Positions 33,698 to 42,411 of a stretch of 49,135 nt of DNA are shown piece after piece (within the stretch, counting starts at the first letter, position 1; each line of letters opens with the position of its first letter). The DNA is from Woeseiaceae bacterium (GTDB lineage: Bacteria; Pseudomonadota; Gammaproteobacteria; Steroidobacterales; Woeseiaceae). Where the stretch lies: positions 1 through 49,135 of the forward strand of contig JANQMR010000014.1 in NCBI GenBank assembly GCA_028279985.1. The letters are read 5' to 3'. A program made the translations under genes and the position numbers. A model generated the notes under the pieces. That model was not told the origin of the DNA. It was given only the letters and a program-made list of their open reading frames with translations, and did no database searches.

Positions 33698-35785
33698 CTA
33701 GCCGAACACCGGGGGTGTTTCGATCAGTAGCTGTCCGAAGTCGTCTACGCGACAGCTCTGGCTCGTGTATATGACGGTCGTGGACGTGCCCTCGTCGATG
33801 ATCGCCGGGCCCGCGATGCGGTCGCCCGGGGTCAGAGACCGGCGCTCGACGAGCTCGAAGTCCGTCATGCGCTTCTCTTTGAAGCAGTAGGCCCTGCGTG
33901 TCTCGGAGCTTGCCCCCGTCCCGGCATCGCGGACGTCCGCTCGCTGATTGTGCAGCTCGGGTTTCGGCATTTGCCCCAGGCCGGTGACGCGGAGGTTGAC
34001 CAGTTCCAGGGCCTGCGCAGACTCGTGGCCGTAGCGCTCCTGATGCATCGCATCGAAACTGCGCCTCAGTGTTTCGCGGGAGAAGTCGCTATCGACCGGG
34101 ATCTTGAGCGTATGCTCCTGGCCGACGTAGCGCATCTCGAGGTTGCGGAGCATGGTCTGATCGTCGTCGCCAACCCCTTGAGCGGCGAGGTTCTGCCGTG
34201 CCTCGCCCTCGAGCGATTCGAGTGCGCTCTTGATGCCCGGCAGCGCGTCGTCGTCGACTTCGACAACGAGCGTCCGCGAGACGTCCGTCGCCAGATCGGT
34301 CATCAGCATGCCCCATGCGGAGAACACGGCCGGCACGTTGGGGACGATCGTGCTGGGGATGCCCATTTCGAGTGCCAAGAGCGGCGCGATCAGGGGGCCC
34401 GCGCCGCCGAACGCCATGATCGTAAAGTCTCTGGGGTCTTTCCCCTGTTCTACCGTGATCTCGCGCACCGCGCCTTCGGTCTGCGCGATCAGTACCGAGA
34501 AGATACCGGCGGCCGTGCTGATCACGTCGCTTTGCAGCGGCGCGGACAGTTCGCGCTCGAGGGCAGCCTCGGCGGCGGCGGAATCCAGCGGCAACTGGCC
34601 GTCGAGGAAACGCGCGGGATCGATGAAACCGAGAACCAGTGCCGCGTCCGTGAGCGCGGGCTGCGTGCCGCCGCGGCCGTAGGATACGGGGCCGGGATCG
34701 GCTCCGGCGCTGTGCGGTCCCAGCCTGAGCATGCCTTCTTCGAGCCAGGCGATCGATCCTCCCCCCGCGCCGATGCAGCGAATGTCGTAGGCCGGGATCA
34801 GCACCGGCATGTGCTGCAGGCGCGTTTCGTGGATGACGCCTGCCTCGCCGTTTTCGATGACGCAGGTATCGAGACTGGTACCGCCGAAATCCATGCTCAG
34901 CACCTGGTCGAGGTCGAGCTCGCGCGCGAGATGGGATGCACCGATGATGCCGCCGGCGGGCCCCGACAGCACGCTGTCGAGCGGCCGGAACTTCGCGGCG
35001 TCGGCCGTCATGGCGCCGCCGCTGCTGCGCATGATCAGGAACATGCCGGTGAAGCCCTTGCTCTCGAGTTCGTCACGCAGGTCGTCGATGTAGCGCTCGA
35101 AAATCGGCCGGATGTAGGCGTCGATGACGGTCGTGCAGGTACGTTCGTACTCCCTGTGCTCACGAACCACCCGGTGCGAAACGGATATGCTGAGCTCGGG
35201 AAAGCGCTCGCGGACGGCGGCTTCGATTTCCCGCTCGTGCACCGGGTTCCGGTACGAATGCAGGCAGGAGATCGCGAGCGACTCGATGCCCTGTTCTTCG
35301 ATCAGCGCCGCAACCGATTCGATCACCGCGCCCTCGTCCAACTCGACCTCGACGTCTCCGCCGACCGTGATACGTCCCGGAACGCCGGCGATGCGGCGCC
35401 TCCTGACGAGCGGCTCGGGCCGTTGATAGTGCAGATCGTACATGTGGTCCGGCGGCAGGTCGCCGCGGCCGAGTTCCAGGATGTCCCTGAACCCGCGGTT
35501 GGTGACGATGCCGGTTTTGGCACCGCGCCGCTCGATAACGGCATTGAGGCCGAGCGTCGTTCCGTGCACGATGGTTTCGACCTCGCCCAGATCGATGGCG
35601 AGTTTGTCGATGGCTCGCAGCACGCCCGTCGACGGGTTCTCGGGCGTGGTCAGCGCTTTTTCCAGGCGCGTGTCGCCGGTTTGTCTGTCGAACACGATCG
35701 CATCGACGAAGGTACCGCCTATGTCGATTCCCAGACTGTATTTCCTCACCGACGATGTTTCCTCATCGACATCTCTTCTTGACAT
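33698..35785 (-). CDS. Hydantoinase/oxoprolinase subunit A (HyuA-like)
   Basis: The 695-residue protein has the family's N-terminal ATPase fold: SLGIDIGGTFVDAIVFDRQTG (residues about 17-37), IVHGTTLGLNAVIERRGAKT, then SVLSGPAGGIIGASHL, MDFGGTSLDTCVIENG, IGAGGGSIAW and FGGAGPLIAPLLALEMGI. These are the phosphate-binding and catalytic-core segments of the HyuA/acetone carboxylase/oxoprolinase alpha-type family. It works with HyuB, 9 nt downstream. The start at 35785 adds 16 residues before the conserved strand; an internal start is possible. The amidohydrolase stop lies only 4 nt upstream, so the genes are one operon. Confidence 0.92.
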   Translation of the reverse strand: MSRRDVDEETSSVRKYSLGIDIGGTFVDAIVFDRQTGDTRLEKALTTPENPSTGVLRAIDKLAIDLGEVETIVHGTTLGLNAVIERRGAKTGIVTNRGFRDILELGRGDLPPDHMYDLHYQRPEPLVRRRRIAGVPGRITVGGDVEVELDEGAVIESVAALIEEQGIESLAISCLHSYRNPVHEREIEAAVRERFPELSISVSHRVVREHREYERTCTTVIDAYIRPIFERYIDDLRDELESKGFTGMFLIMRSSGGAMTADAAKFRPLDSVLSGPAGGIIGASHLARELDLDQVLSMDFGGTSLDTCVIENGEAGVIHETRLQHMPVLIPAYDIRCIGAGGGSIAWLEEGMLRLGPHSAGADPGPVSYGRGGTQPALTDAALVLGFIDPARFLDGQLPLDSAAAEAALERELSAPLQSDVISTAAGIFSVLIAQTEGAVREITVEQGKDPRDFTIMAFGGAGPLIAPLLALEMGIPSTIVPNVPAVFSAWGMLMTDLATDVSRTLVVEVDDDALPGIKSALESLEGEARQNLAAQGVGDDDQTMLRNLEMRYVGQEHTLKIPVDSDFSRETLRRSFDAMHQERYGHESAQALELVNLRVTGLGQMPKPELHNQRADVRDAGTGASSETRRAYCFKEKRMTDFELVERRSLTPGDRIAGPAIIDEGTSTTVIYTSQSCRVDDFGQLLIETPPVFG

Positions 35786-35789
35786 TTCT

Positions 35790-37004
35790 TCATCGACGAT
35801 CGTCCCTGACCACTCGGCCCTCCTGCATGACGAAGAACGTCTCGGCCAGTTGCCGGATGTCGTCCAGGGGATTGTCTTGCGTCGCGATGAGGTCGGCCTT
35901 GCATCCGGCTTTCACGACGCCGAGATCGCGCCGGTTGATCAATCTGGCGGCATTGGTCGTGGCCGTTTGCAAAGCCTGCAGAGGCGACAGCCCGGCTTCC
36001 ATGCAGTGTTCCATTTCGCGAATGGCGACGGGCGCGCCGTCGTCCGTGTCGCCCGGAGGAATGTCGGTGCCGTTTACCAGCGTGACGCCGGCCTTGACGG
36101 CATTCCTGATGCTCTCGAGATGATCGGACCCGGCGGCCGCCGCCTTGCAGATCGTCCATGTCTCGAAACCGTGTCGCCGCATCCAGTCCTTCGATCGCGT
36201 CACCGCGAGCGTCGGCACGACGAATCCGCCGCTTTCCCGAATGGCCGCCGCCGTGGCGGCATCCAGGTTGTACGTGTGCTCGAAACAGCGAACGCCGGCC
36301 TCGAGGCCCTTCATGATGGGTTCCGAATCGCCGACGTGAGCGCACACGTAAGTGCCTTTGCTTCTGGCAACCTCGACGGCGGCCCGAATCTCGTCGTCGG
36401 CCATCTGCGATTCCTCGAGAGTTTCGTTCTCGTGCGCGATGCCCCCGGTGAGGAATATCTTGATGTGGTTCGCCCCGGCGAGCAGATCCCGCCGGCAGGC
36501 CCGTCTGAAGCCGTCGGCACCGTCTGCTTCGGCCGTGAATCCGTGCCCGTGCCCGCCCGTCACCGACACGCCGAGCCCGGCGGAAAAGATTCTCGGGCCC
36601 GTCACCCAGCCGGCGGCGATCGACTTGCGCAGCGCGATGTCGGCCCGGTTGAGCTCGCCTACGGTACGTACCGTGGTGATGCCGGCATTCAGGGCATCCT
36701 GACCCCGGCGGTACGCGCGGTAGGCCGTCATGGCAGGGTTTTCTTCCGGATCGCTGAGCGAGAACGGAAACACGATGGTCAAGTGGGTGTGGCAGCTAAT
36801 CAGTCCCGGCAGGACACAGGCGCCCTGCATGTCGATGACCGTCGCGTCGCGAGTTGCCTTGATGCCGTTATCGACGGACACGATCTCGCCGTTTGCGACC
36901 GCTATGGCGGCGTCACTCAGATCGCCGGTTTCCACGTCGAGAACCCGGCAGTTCTCGAGCACCGTAACTGTGTTGTCCGCGTTGTCCGCCAACGGCCACC
37001 TCAT
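35790..37004 (-). CDS. Amidohydrolase (metal-dependent, imidazolonepropionase/prolidase-like)
   Basis: The 404-residue protein has all amidohydrolase landmarks: a small beta-sandwich start (VTVLENCRVLDVETGDL), GLISCHTHL with metal ligands His72 and His74, HIKIFLTGG with the lysine that bridges two metals in related enzymes, VCAHVGD and FEHTYN histidines, and VNGTDIPPGD with the catalytic aspartate. It then has the usual tail (LGVVKAGCKADLIATQDNPLDDIRQL). No signal peptide is seen, so it acts in the cytoplasm. It is the first gene of the hydantoinase operon, 108 bp after the LuxR-type regulator. It probably hydrolyses the ring-opened product or a related cyclic amide. Confidence 0.9.
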   Translation of the reverse strand: MRWPLADNADNTVTVLENCRVLDVETGDLSDAAIAVANGEIVSVDNGIKATRDATVIDMQGACVLPGLISCHTHLTIVFPFSLSDPEENPAMTAYRAYRRGQDALNAGITTVRTVGELNRADIALRKSIAAGWVTGPRIFSAGLGVSVTGGHGHGFTAEADGADGFRRACRRDLLAGANHIKIFLTGGIAHENETLEESQMADDEIRAAVEVARSKGTYVCAHVGDSEPIMKGLEAGVRCFEHTYNLDAATAAAIRESGGFVVPTLAVTRSKDWMRRHGFETWTICKAAAAGSDHLESIRNAVKAGVTLVNGTDIPPGDTDDGAPVAIREMEHCMEAGLSPLQALQTATTNAARLINRRDLGVVKAGCKADLIATQDNPLDDIRQLAETFFVMQEGRVVRDDRR

Positions 37005-37039
37005 CGATCGGAAATTAGGGAGAAATCAGGGCAGCCTTC

Positions 37040-37074
37040 ATTAGAGCAAAGCCGCTGAATTCGATTCAATCGGC
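37040..37074 (-). promoter_or_regulatory. Promoter and palindrome of the amidohydrolase-hyuAB-permease operon
   Basis: On the minus strand TTGAAT (37064-37069) and TCTAAT (37040-37045) are separated by 18 bp, a reasonable sigma-70 -35/-10 pair 36-65 bp before the amidohydrolase ATG. Over the -35 lies an interrupted palindrome: GCCG, TGAAT, TCG, ATTCA, CGGC (37051-37074). It may be the operator of the adjacent MalT-type regulator. This suggests the operon has its own promoter separate from the regulator gene. Confidence 0.5.
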
Positions 37075-37112
37075 AAAAAGTGCAGTTTTCGGCGTTTTGG
37101 TACAGTCCGCGC

Positions 37113-39857
37113 TCAAAGCAATCGTTGTCGCCGCGCCTCGATGACCGCCGTGCTGCGCTTGCTGACACCGAGCTTCGAGTAGATCTTCTTCAAATGGAAC
37201 TTCACGGTGCTCTCGGTGATACCGAGACCCCGGGCGATCGTCTTGTTCGGGTTGCCGTGGCTCAGGCCGATCAGGATCTGCCGCTCCCGCGGTGTGAACG
37301 CGCCGCCCGTGTCCCCGGCTTCCGATTCCCTGCGGTAGGCCGACAGCAGCCGGGAGCAGTATCTGCTGAGCCTGGTGGCCGCGTTGTCCCGCTTTTCGCT
37401 GTCGATGACGGACTGCAGCGTGGGAACGATCCCGTCGCCTTCATCCAGAAACACGCGCACGTACTTTTCACTGCTGCCGACGGTCACGGCGTGCCTCAGG
37501 ATCGAGACGGCCTCGTTGTGCCGGTCCAGCGACTGGTAAGCGAGACTCTGCAATACGTGGCCCCTGGTCATGCTCAGCAAACGCCCGGTCCTGTGGGCGT
37601 CCTGCACGACGGGTTCGAGTGTGTCCAGCGCCGCTTCTCCCTCGCCCCTGGCGATCGACAGGCGCGCCAGCGTGAAATGACAATCGTCGATTTCACGCCA
37701 GATGGCTTGCCTGTCGTGCACGAGGTCCGGCAGGCCGTTGTTCTCGACGTATTGAAGGTGCAGTGCATCCGCTCGCGCAATATCCCCTTCACGAAGCCTG
37801 ACGTTGATTCTGGACAGAAGGGCGAGCCTGCCGATTTCGTCCAGGCCGCGCTCGGCCGCGAGTAGCGTGGCTCGATCGAGAATCATGTTGGCCCGCTCGA
37901 AATCGTTTTGCGTGAGCGCTATCGCCGTCGCGACGCGATAGGCGGCGATGAACGTATCCAGCCACCCGTCGTTCGACTCCAGCGTGTCGATGGCGAAGTC
38001 CAGCGGTTCCTGCAGATTGTCGATCTCGTTGCGTTCGTACCTGACTTCGGCGACCAGTGAATCCGCGATCGCGTTGAGCCCGGGGTCTTGCGGAAACGCC
38101 TCGTCGATGATGGCGAGTGCGTTCTCGTAGGACCGTGCGGCCAGGTCTAGCTGACCTTTCGCGAAGCAACCGATGCCCTTGACGAGGTGCACGGAGGCCG
38201 TGCCGTAGTCCGAGTTCGCCGACCGGTAATAGGCGAGCGAACGATCCGCTTCGGCATCGGCGCGGGAGAACGAGGCAGCCCGCTGACAGAGCAGGCTCTT
38301 CAGGGCGTGAATGAAGCCCAGCAGACCGTCGGCCGCCCAGTTTTGATAAGTCTCGATCTCGCAGCGATCGAGATACTCCCGATTGAAGTTCTCGTTGCTG
38401 TACAGGCTCAGCAGATACTCCGTCGCGATGTATTCGACCTTCACCAGGCCGTAGTGCGGATCATCCCGGTTCAGAGTGGAATCGAGCAGCTTTCGTGCCT
38501 GGGCCAGCAGCCGTTTCGCCAGCGCGAAGTGGCCGTCCTTGGTTGCGAGATTGGCCTCGGAGATTTTCAGCGGCGCGGAGCGGTTGATCGTGCTGGTATG
38601 GATGTTCTCCATGATCGCCCGGAGCCCCGTGATGCCGGCGTTGAGCACGATCGCGTTCGGACCGAAATGTTCGACGATCCTGCACGACAGCGCCGAATCG
38701 CCGATCAGCTCTGCATAGCGTGTCGCGGCGCCGACATCCGATTCTTCGATGTACCAGTCGATGACCGTGGAATGAACGGCATTCCGTTCCGTCGTCGCCA
38801 GCGCTTCGAGAGACAGCCGCAGGCAATCCCGAAGCACGGGGTTCAGGCCGTACGCGCCGTGCTCATCGGTTCTCGAAAACAACGGATGCAGGGCGGTAAG
38901 ACCGCTTAGAATGGCGGGCGACTCATCGTGCCTGCATATGCGATCGGTGAGTTCCGGCGTGATCCTCTCCAGAAACGACACCCTTGCGAGCGTCTCCCGC
39001 GTGCGCTCCGGCAGCGTTTGCAACAGACGGCTGGACACGTATTCCTGCACGGACACCGGCACGCGCGCGCAGGGAGCGTCGTCGATCGGCAGTGCGCCTT
39101 CCGCTGCGGGCCACTCGTCGGCGTAGAGACGGGCGACGGCCGGCCATCCCTGCGTCCTTGCCGCAATGCAGGTTGCCATCGAGGGGTCTGCGCTCTCGCC
39201 GACGAGTTCGGCGAGCTCCTGTTCCGTAAAGCAGAGCTCCGAGGCGGCGATGCGATTGACCCGTCCCTCCGCCTGCAGTTTGCCCGTCAGGTCGGCAGGC
39301 GCGGTCCGGCAGGCCAGCGCGAGATGCAGGTTGTCCGGCATCAGCCGCAGCAGCCGATAGATTGTTTCGTCGAGCGCGGCCGACGCCGCCTTTTCGTAGG
39401 CGTCCAGGATGAGCACGGAGCGATCGCCCGTTTCGCTCAGCCAGTTGTACAGGTTCCTGAGCAGCAGGTCCGTGGAACGTAGCGTCTGACGTCTTGCATC
39501 TGCTCCGTCCACCGGTTGCGGGGAAGTCAGCGCGGTCTCGATGCAGGTCAGGCAACGCGCGGGCTCCTTGTCCCCGCTGTCGAGAGTCACCCAGGCCGTG
39601 CGAACCGCGCGCTCGCGCAGCTCGCCGTACCAGTGCGAAAGCAGCACGGTCTTGCCGAATCCCGCGGGAGCGCACAAGAGCGTGAGGTTCTTCGCGGCGC
39701 CACCGTCGAGTCGGGACAGCAGCCGGTCTCGAGTCAGCAGTTTCGCGGCGGGTGGGCTCGGGCGGAGTTTTGTCGGAAACACGACGAAGCCCGGCTGCTC
39801 TATCGCTTGTTCTGCCGCCGGCAGTCTGGCCCTGTTCTGCTGCGCCCGTGATCCCAT
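37113..39857 (-). CDS. MalT-type (LAL) LuxR-family transcriptional regulator
   Basis: The 914-residue protein has the STAND/LAL architecture. The P-loop is APAGFGKT at 63-70 and a Walker B-like strand is VLILDAYE near 148. A winged-helix/arm region comes next, followed by about 400 residues of TPR-like helical repeats, and a LuxR helix-turn-helix at the C-terminus (FTPRERQILIGLSHGNPNKT, then ITESTVKFHLKKIYSKLGV). MalT-type proteins bind a small ligand through the repeat domain and ATP through the NTPase, and then multimerise on DNA to activate transcription. Position between the divergent TonB-dependent receptor and the hydantoinase operon makes it the likely activator of both. The ligand is probably the substrate of that pathway (inference). 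Confidence 0.93.
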   Translation of the reverse strand: MGSRAQQNRARLPAAEQAIEQPGFVVFPTKLRPSPPAAKLLTRDRLLSRLDGGAAKNLTLLCAPAGFGKTVLLSHWYGELRERAVRTAWVTLDSGDKEPARCLTCIETALTSPQPVDGADARRQTLRSTDLLLRNLYNWLSETGDRSVLILDAYEKAASAALDETIYRLLRLMPDNLHLALACRTAPADLTGKLQAEGRVNRIAASELCFTEQELAELVGESADPSMATCIAARTQGWPAVARLYADEWPAAEGALPIDDAPCARVPVSVQEYVSSRLLQTLPERTRETLARVSFLERITPELTDRICRHDESPAILSGLTALHPLFSRTDEHGAYGLNPVLRDCLRLSLEALATTERNAVHSTVIDWYIEESDVGAATRYAELIGDSALSCRIVEHFGPNAIVLNAGITGLRAIMENIHTSTINRSAPLKISEANLATKDGHFALAKRLLAQARKLLDSTLNRDDPHYGLVKVEYIATEYLLSLYSNENFNREYLDRCEIETYQNWAADGLLGFIHALKSLLCQRAASFSRADAEADRSLAYYRSANSDYGTASVHLVKGIGCFAKGQLDLAARSYENALAIIDEAFPQDPGLNAIADSLVAEVRYERNEIDNLQEPLDFAIDTLESNDGWLDTFIAAYRVATAIALTQNDFERANMILDRATLLAAERGLDEIGRLALLSRINVRLREGDIARADALHLQYVENNGLPDLVHDRQAIWREIDDCHFTLARLSIARGEGEAALDTLEPVVQDAHRTGRLLSMTRGHVLQSLAYQSLDRHNEAVSILRHAVTVGSSEKYVRVFLDEGDGIVPTLQSVIDSEKRDNAATRLSRYCSRLLSAYRRESEAGDTGGAFTPRERQILIGLSHGNPNKTIARGLGITESTVKFHLKKIYSKLGVSKRSTAVIEARRQRLL

Positions 39858-40099
39858 GACGTGTCGATCAACCCGGTGTCGCGGTTCTGCGACCGTTCGA
39901 GAAGACTATCAAAGTATCAACCGTGAAAGATGTCCCGAGGAAAGCCGACAATGATCGATACTGTCCAAATCCTCAAGAAACTGTCCTTTTTTGGGATTGC
40001 GCGGTTTTTGCGGACGCATGACCATGTTTCATGGGTATTACCGGAGCCGGTTTGTCCGAAGCGAGCAAGTCCGATTGAGCAAGTCCACGAGGGGAGCGG
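39858..40099. promoter_or_regulatory. Divergent control region of the regulator and receptor genes
   Basis: This 242-bp region must hold both promoters. It contains the palindrome CCATG-TTT-CATGG (40022-40034) and a 14-bp-spaced direct repeat GAGCAAGTCC (40063-40072 and 40077-40086) just before the receptor's ribosome site (GAGGGGAG, 40089-40096). Direct repeats are the usual form of MalT-type operators, but no known consensus is recognised here. Confidence 0.45.
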
Positions 40100-42217
40100 A
40101 TGTTCATGAGCGGTTCGATTTATTCCACAGGCAAATTGTCCACAGGCAAATTGTCCACAGGAAAATTGTCAAATCTCGTGCGCTCGGTCGTGTTGCCGGC
40201 ATGCGTTCTGCCGCTGATCCTGCCCGTGCAGGCCGGTGCCCAGGAGGGTGCGGCGCCGGAAGAGGTCATCGTCACCGCGCGCAAACGCGATGAGAACGTG
40301 ATGGACATTCCGGATTCGATCACGGTGTTCAACGACCGGGTGATCGAAACGGCGAACATCGCGAGTATCCGCGACTTTGCGGACATGACGCCGAATTTGA
40401 CGATAATCGATCAACTGCGACCAGGCACCCAGACGATGACCGTTCGCGGCATGACGACGGTACAGAACGGCGAACTACCGGTAGCGTTCGTCGTCGATGG
40501 GGTTAATGTCCCCTCGATGAACTTCATCAATCAGGAACTCGTGGACATCGAGCGCATCGAGGTGCTTCGAGGGCCGCAGGGAACCCTTTACGGCAGGGGC
40601 GCCGTCGGCGGCGCGATCAGTATCGTCACGAAGGAGCCTGGCGAACAATTCGAGGGTAAGGCGAGAGTCACCTACGGACGCGGCAACTCCCTGTTCGCCG
40701 GCGGAACGCTTTCCGGCGCGCTGTCCGACTCGGTCAGCCTGCGTGTCTCCGCAAGCCACCGCGACGAAGACGGCCTCATCGACAACGAGGGAGCGGGTAC
40801 CGAGGCGGACTTCGTCGACGAGCAGTCCGTCCAGGCTCGTCTCACGGTTCGGCCGTCCGAGCAACTGTCTTTCGATTTCCGCGCCCGGTTCCTGCAGGGC
40901 GAATCGGGAGGCATTTACCTGGTTCCGGTCACGACCGAGACCATCGACGACTTCTCCATCCCCGTCAGCAGCAACATCAACGGTAGGGACGACCGGGACG
41001 TGAGCTCCTTCTCCGTCAAGATCGACAGGACTTTCGACAACGGCGTGACGCTGACCTCGATTAGCGGCTATCACGAAACGGACTCCTTCTTCTTCGGCGA
41101 CGGCGATTTCTCGACCGATGCCACCTTCGCGCAGAATTGGGAAATCGACGTGGAAGCCTTCAATCAGGAATTCCGTCTCACGTCCGACGGCGATGGAAGG
41201 CTGCGATGGATCGCCGGCGTCTTCTATCAGGACCGGGAGGACAAGGAGTTCACGGACTTCGGTACCGAAGCACCGGGCCCGTCGATCGGCTTTGCTTTTC
41301 CGGGCGGCGCGCGGGAGATACGCGAGCGACGGTCCTGGGCGGTGTTCGGCCAAGTCGACTATGATATCAGCGGCGCGCTGACCCTGTCCGCCGGTCTGCG
41401 TTTCGACGAAGAAGACAACGAGACCGAATTCGGCCAGCTCGGCGTCACGCCGAGCGAGTCCTTCGACGAGTGGCAGCCCAAGGTCTCGCTGACTTACGAC
41501 TGGAGGGAAGGGGTAATGAGCTACGTTACCCTCGCCAGGGGTTTTCGTCCCGGCGGCTTCTCCAATACCTCCGGCGTCCTCTACGACAACGAAGTATCCG
41601 ACAACTTCGAGATCGGTACGAAGGCCTCGATCTTCGGCAACAGAGTTCAACTCAACGCCGCGATTTTCTACATCGACTTCAGCGATCAGCAGTTTTTCTT
41701 TTCCCGCGTTACTCAGGCCGGTGTGCAGCGCTTCATCACCAACATCGACGAGACGACCAACGTCGGCGGCGAGCTGGAAGTCGCGATCCGGGCAACGGAC
41801 AAACTGGACCTGAACTTCGCCTACGCCGTAACCGATACCGAAATCGACAATTTCGACGGCACGGGCCAGTTCAACGGCAACGACACGCCACAGGTCAACG
41901 ACTTCTCGTTCAACGCATCGGCGGAGTACACCACGCCGATCTCGAGCGCACTGGATCTCGTTGCGCGACTCGACTACGAGCATCGCGGCGAGGTGGACTG
42001 GGATCTGAACAATCTCGTCACGACGCCGGGCAAGGACTATTTGAATTTTCATCTCGAGATCGCGGGCGAGAACTGGGCGGCATTCGTGTTCGGCAGAAAC
42101 ATTCTGGACGAACAGCAGCCGACCGCCATCGGAACCGATGTGTTCGGACCGGGAATTCACTTGAGGACGCCGAGCCGGCCGGCCTTCTATGGCGTAGGTT
42201 TCAAGACCGCCTTCTAG
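40100..42217 (+). CDS. TonB-dependent receptor without STN domain
   Basis: The 705-residue protein starts at ATG 40100, with GAGG 7 nt upstream; ATG 40106, two codons in, is equally possible. The leader is unusual: three copies of STGKL precede the hydrophobic core (SVVLPACVLPLILPVQ) and AGAQ cleavage site. The plug begins at about 53 (EEVIVTARKRDENVMDIPDS), with TMTVRGMTTVQNGELP and VEVLRGPQGTLYGRGAVGG-type sequence (IEVLRGPQGTLYGRGAVGGA, about residues 152-171). The barrel closes in VGFKTAF with a terminal Phe. This is a classical FepA/CirA-like receptor that takes up a substrate using TonB energy. It lacks an STN domain, so regulation is through the divergent MalT-type protein, not a sigma relay. 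Confidence 0.93.
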   Translation: MFMSGSIYSTGKLSTGKLSTGKLSNLVRSVVLPACVLPLILPVQAGAQEGAAPEEVIVTARKRDENVMDIPDSITVFNDRVIETANIASIRDFADMTPNLTIIDQLRPGTQTMTVRGMTTVQNGELPVAFVVDGVNVPSMNFINQELVDIERIEVLRGPQGTLYGRGAVGGAISIVTKEPGEQFEGKARVTYGRGNSLFAGGTLSGALSDSVSLRVSASHRDEDGLIDNEGAGTEADFVDEQSVQARLTVRPSEQLSFDFRARFLQGESGGIYLVPVTTETIDDFSIPVSSNINGRDDRDVSSFSVKIDRTFDNGVTLTSISGYHETDSFFFGDGDFSTDATFAQNWEIDVEAFNQEFRLTSDGDGRLRWIAGVFYQDREDKEFTDFGTEAPGPSIGFAFPGGAREIRERRSWAVFGQVDYDISGALTLSAGLRFDEEDNETEFGQLGVTPSESFDEWQPKVSLTYDWREGVMSYVTLARGFRPGGFSNTSGVLYDNEVSDNFEIGTKASIFGNRVQLNAAIFYIDFSDQQFFFSRVTQAGVQRFITNIDETTNVGGELEVAIRATDKLDLNFAYAVTDTEIDNFDGTGQFNGNDTPQVNDFSFNASAEYTTPISSALDLVARLDYEHRGEVDWDLNNLVTTPGKDYLNFHLEIAGENWAAFVFGRNILDEQQPTAIGTDVFGPGIHLRTPSRPAFYGVGFKTAF
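40124..40168 (+). repeat. 15-bp tandem repeat inside the receptor signal peptide
   Basis: TCCACAGGCAAATTG occurs three times in a row (40124-40138, 40139-40153, 40154-40168; the last with one base changed, CAGGAAAATTG). It encodes STGKL three times in the n-region of the signal peptide. The repeat number can change by slippage without breaking the frame. Confidence 0.9.
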
Positions 42218-42237
42218 ACCGCGGGAAGCTTGCGTGT

Positions 42238-42411
42238 GACAGACGCCTGGTGTTTCGTAACGACCCACTCGCCGAGGCCGTACGCGAAGTCAATCGTTAC
42301 GGCAACACGCAGTTGTTCGTTCAGGACGACCCACGCCGACACACCGCCCGGTTTAGGGGCGTGTTCAAGGCGGGTGGCGCCACCGGTTTTGTCGCCGCGC
42401 TCATAACTCAC
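42238..42411 (+). pseudogene. FecR C-terminal remnant
   Basis: In frame from 42241 the sequence reads RRLVFRNDPLAEAVREVNRY, then DDPRRHTARFRGVFKAGG and VAALITHA. It aligns with the C-terminus of the intact FecR of this window (RRLVFDSEPLSSVLEEFNRY, DPALGALEISGTFDPGD, LLESL). There is no start and nothing FecR-like upstream, because the receptor gene ends at 42217. The 3' end runs into the end of the minus-strand kinase gene. It is the tail of a lost FecR gene. Confidence 0.65.

Noticed and set aside
33950..35782. 610-codon plus-strand open frame opposite HyuA
   Set aside because: HyuA is unmistakable on the minus strand; the opposite frame is His/Arg-rich shadow sequence.
40127..40168. DnaA-box-like TCCACA repeats as a replication origin
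   Set aside because: They are coding tandem repeats in a signal peptide, one-off matches to the box are poor, and no origin genes are near.
40475..42268. 597-codon minus-strand open frame opposite the second receptor
   Set aside because: The receptor's plug and barrel motifs are on the plus strand; the antisense frame resembles no family.
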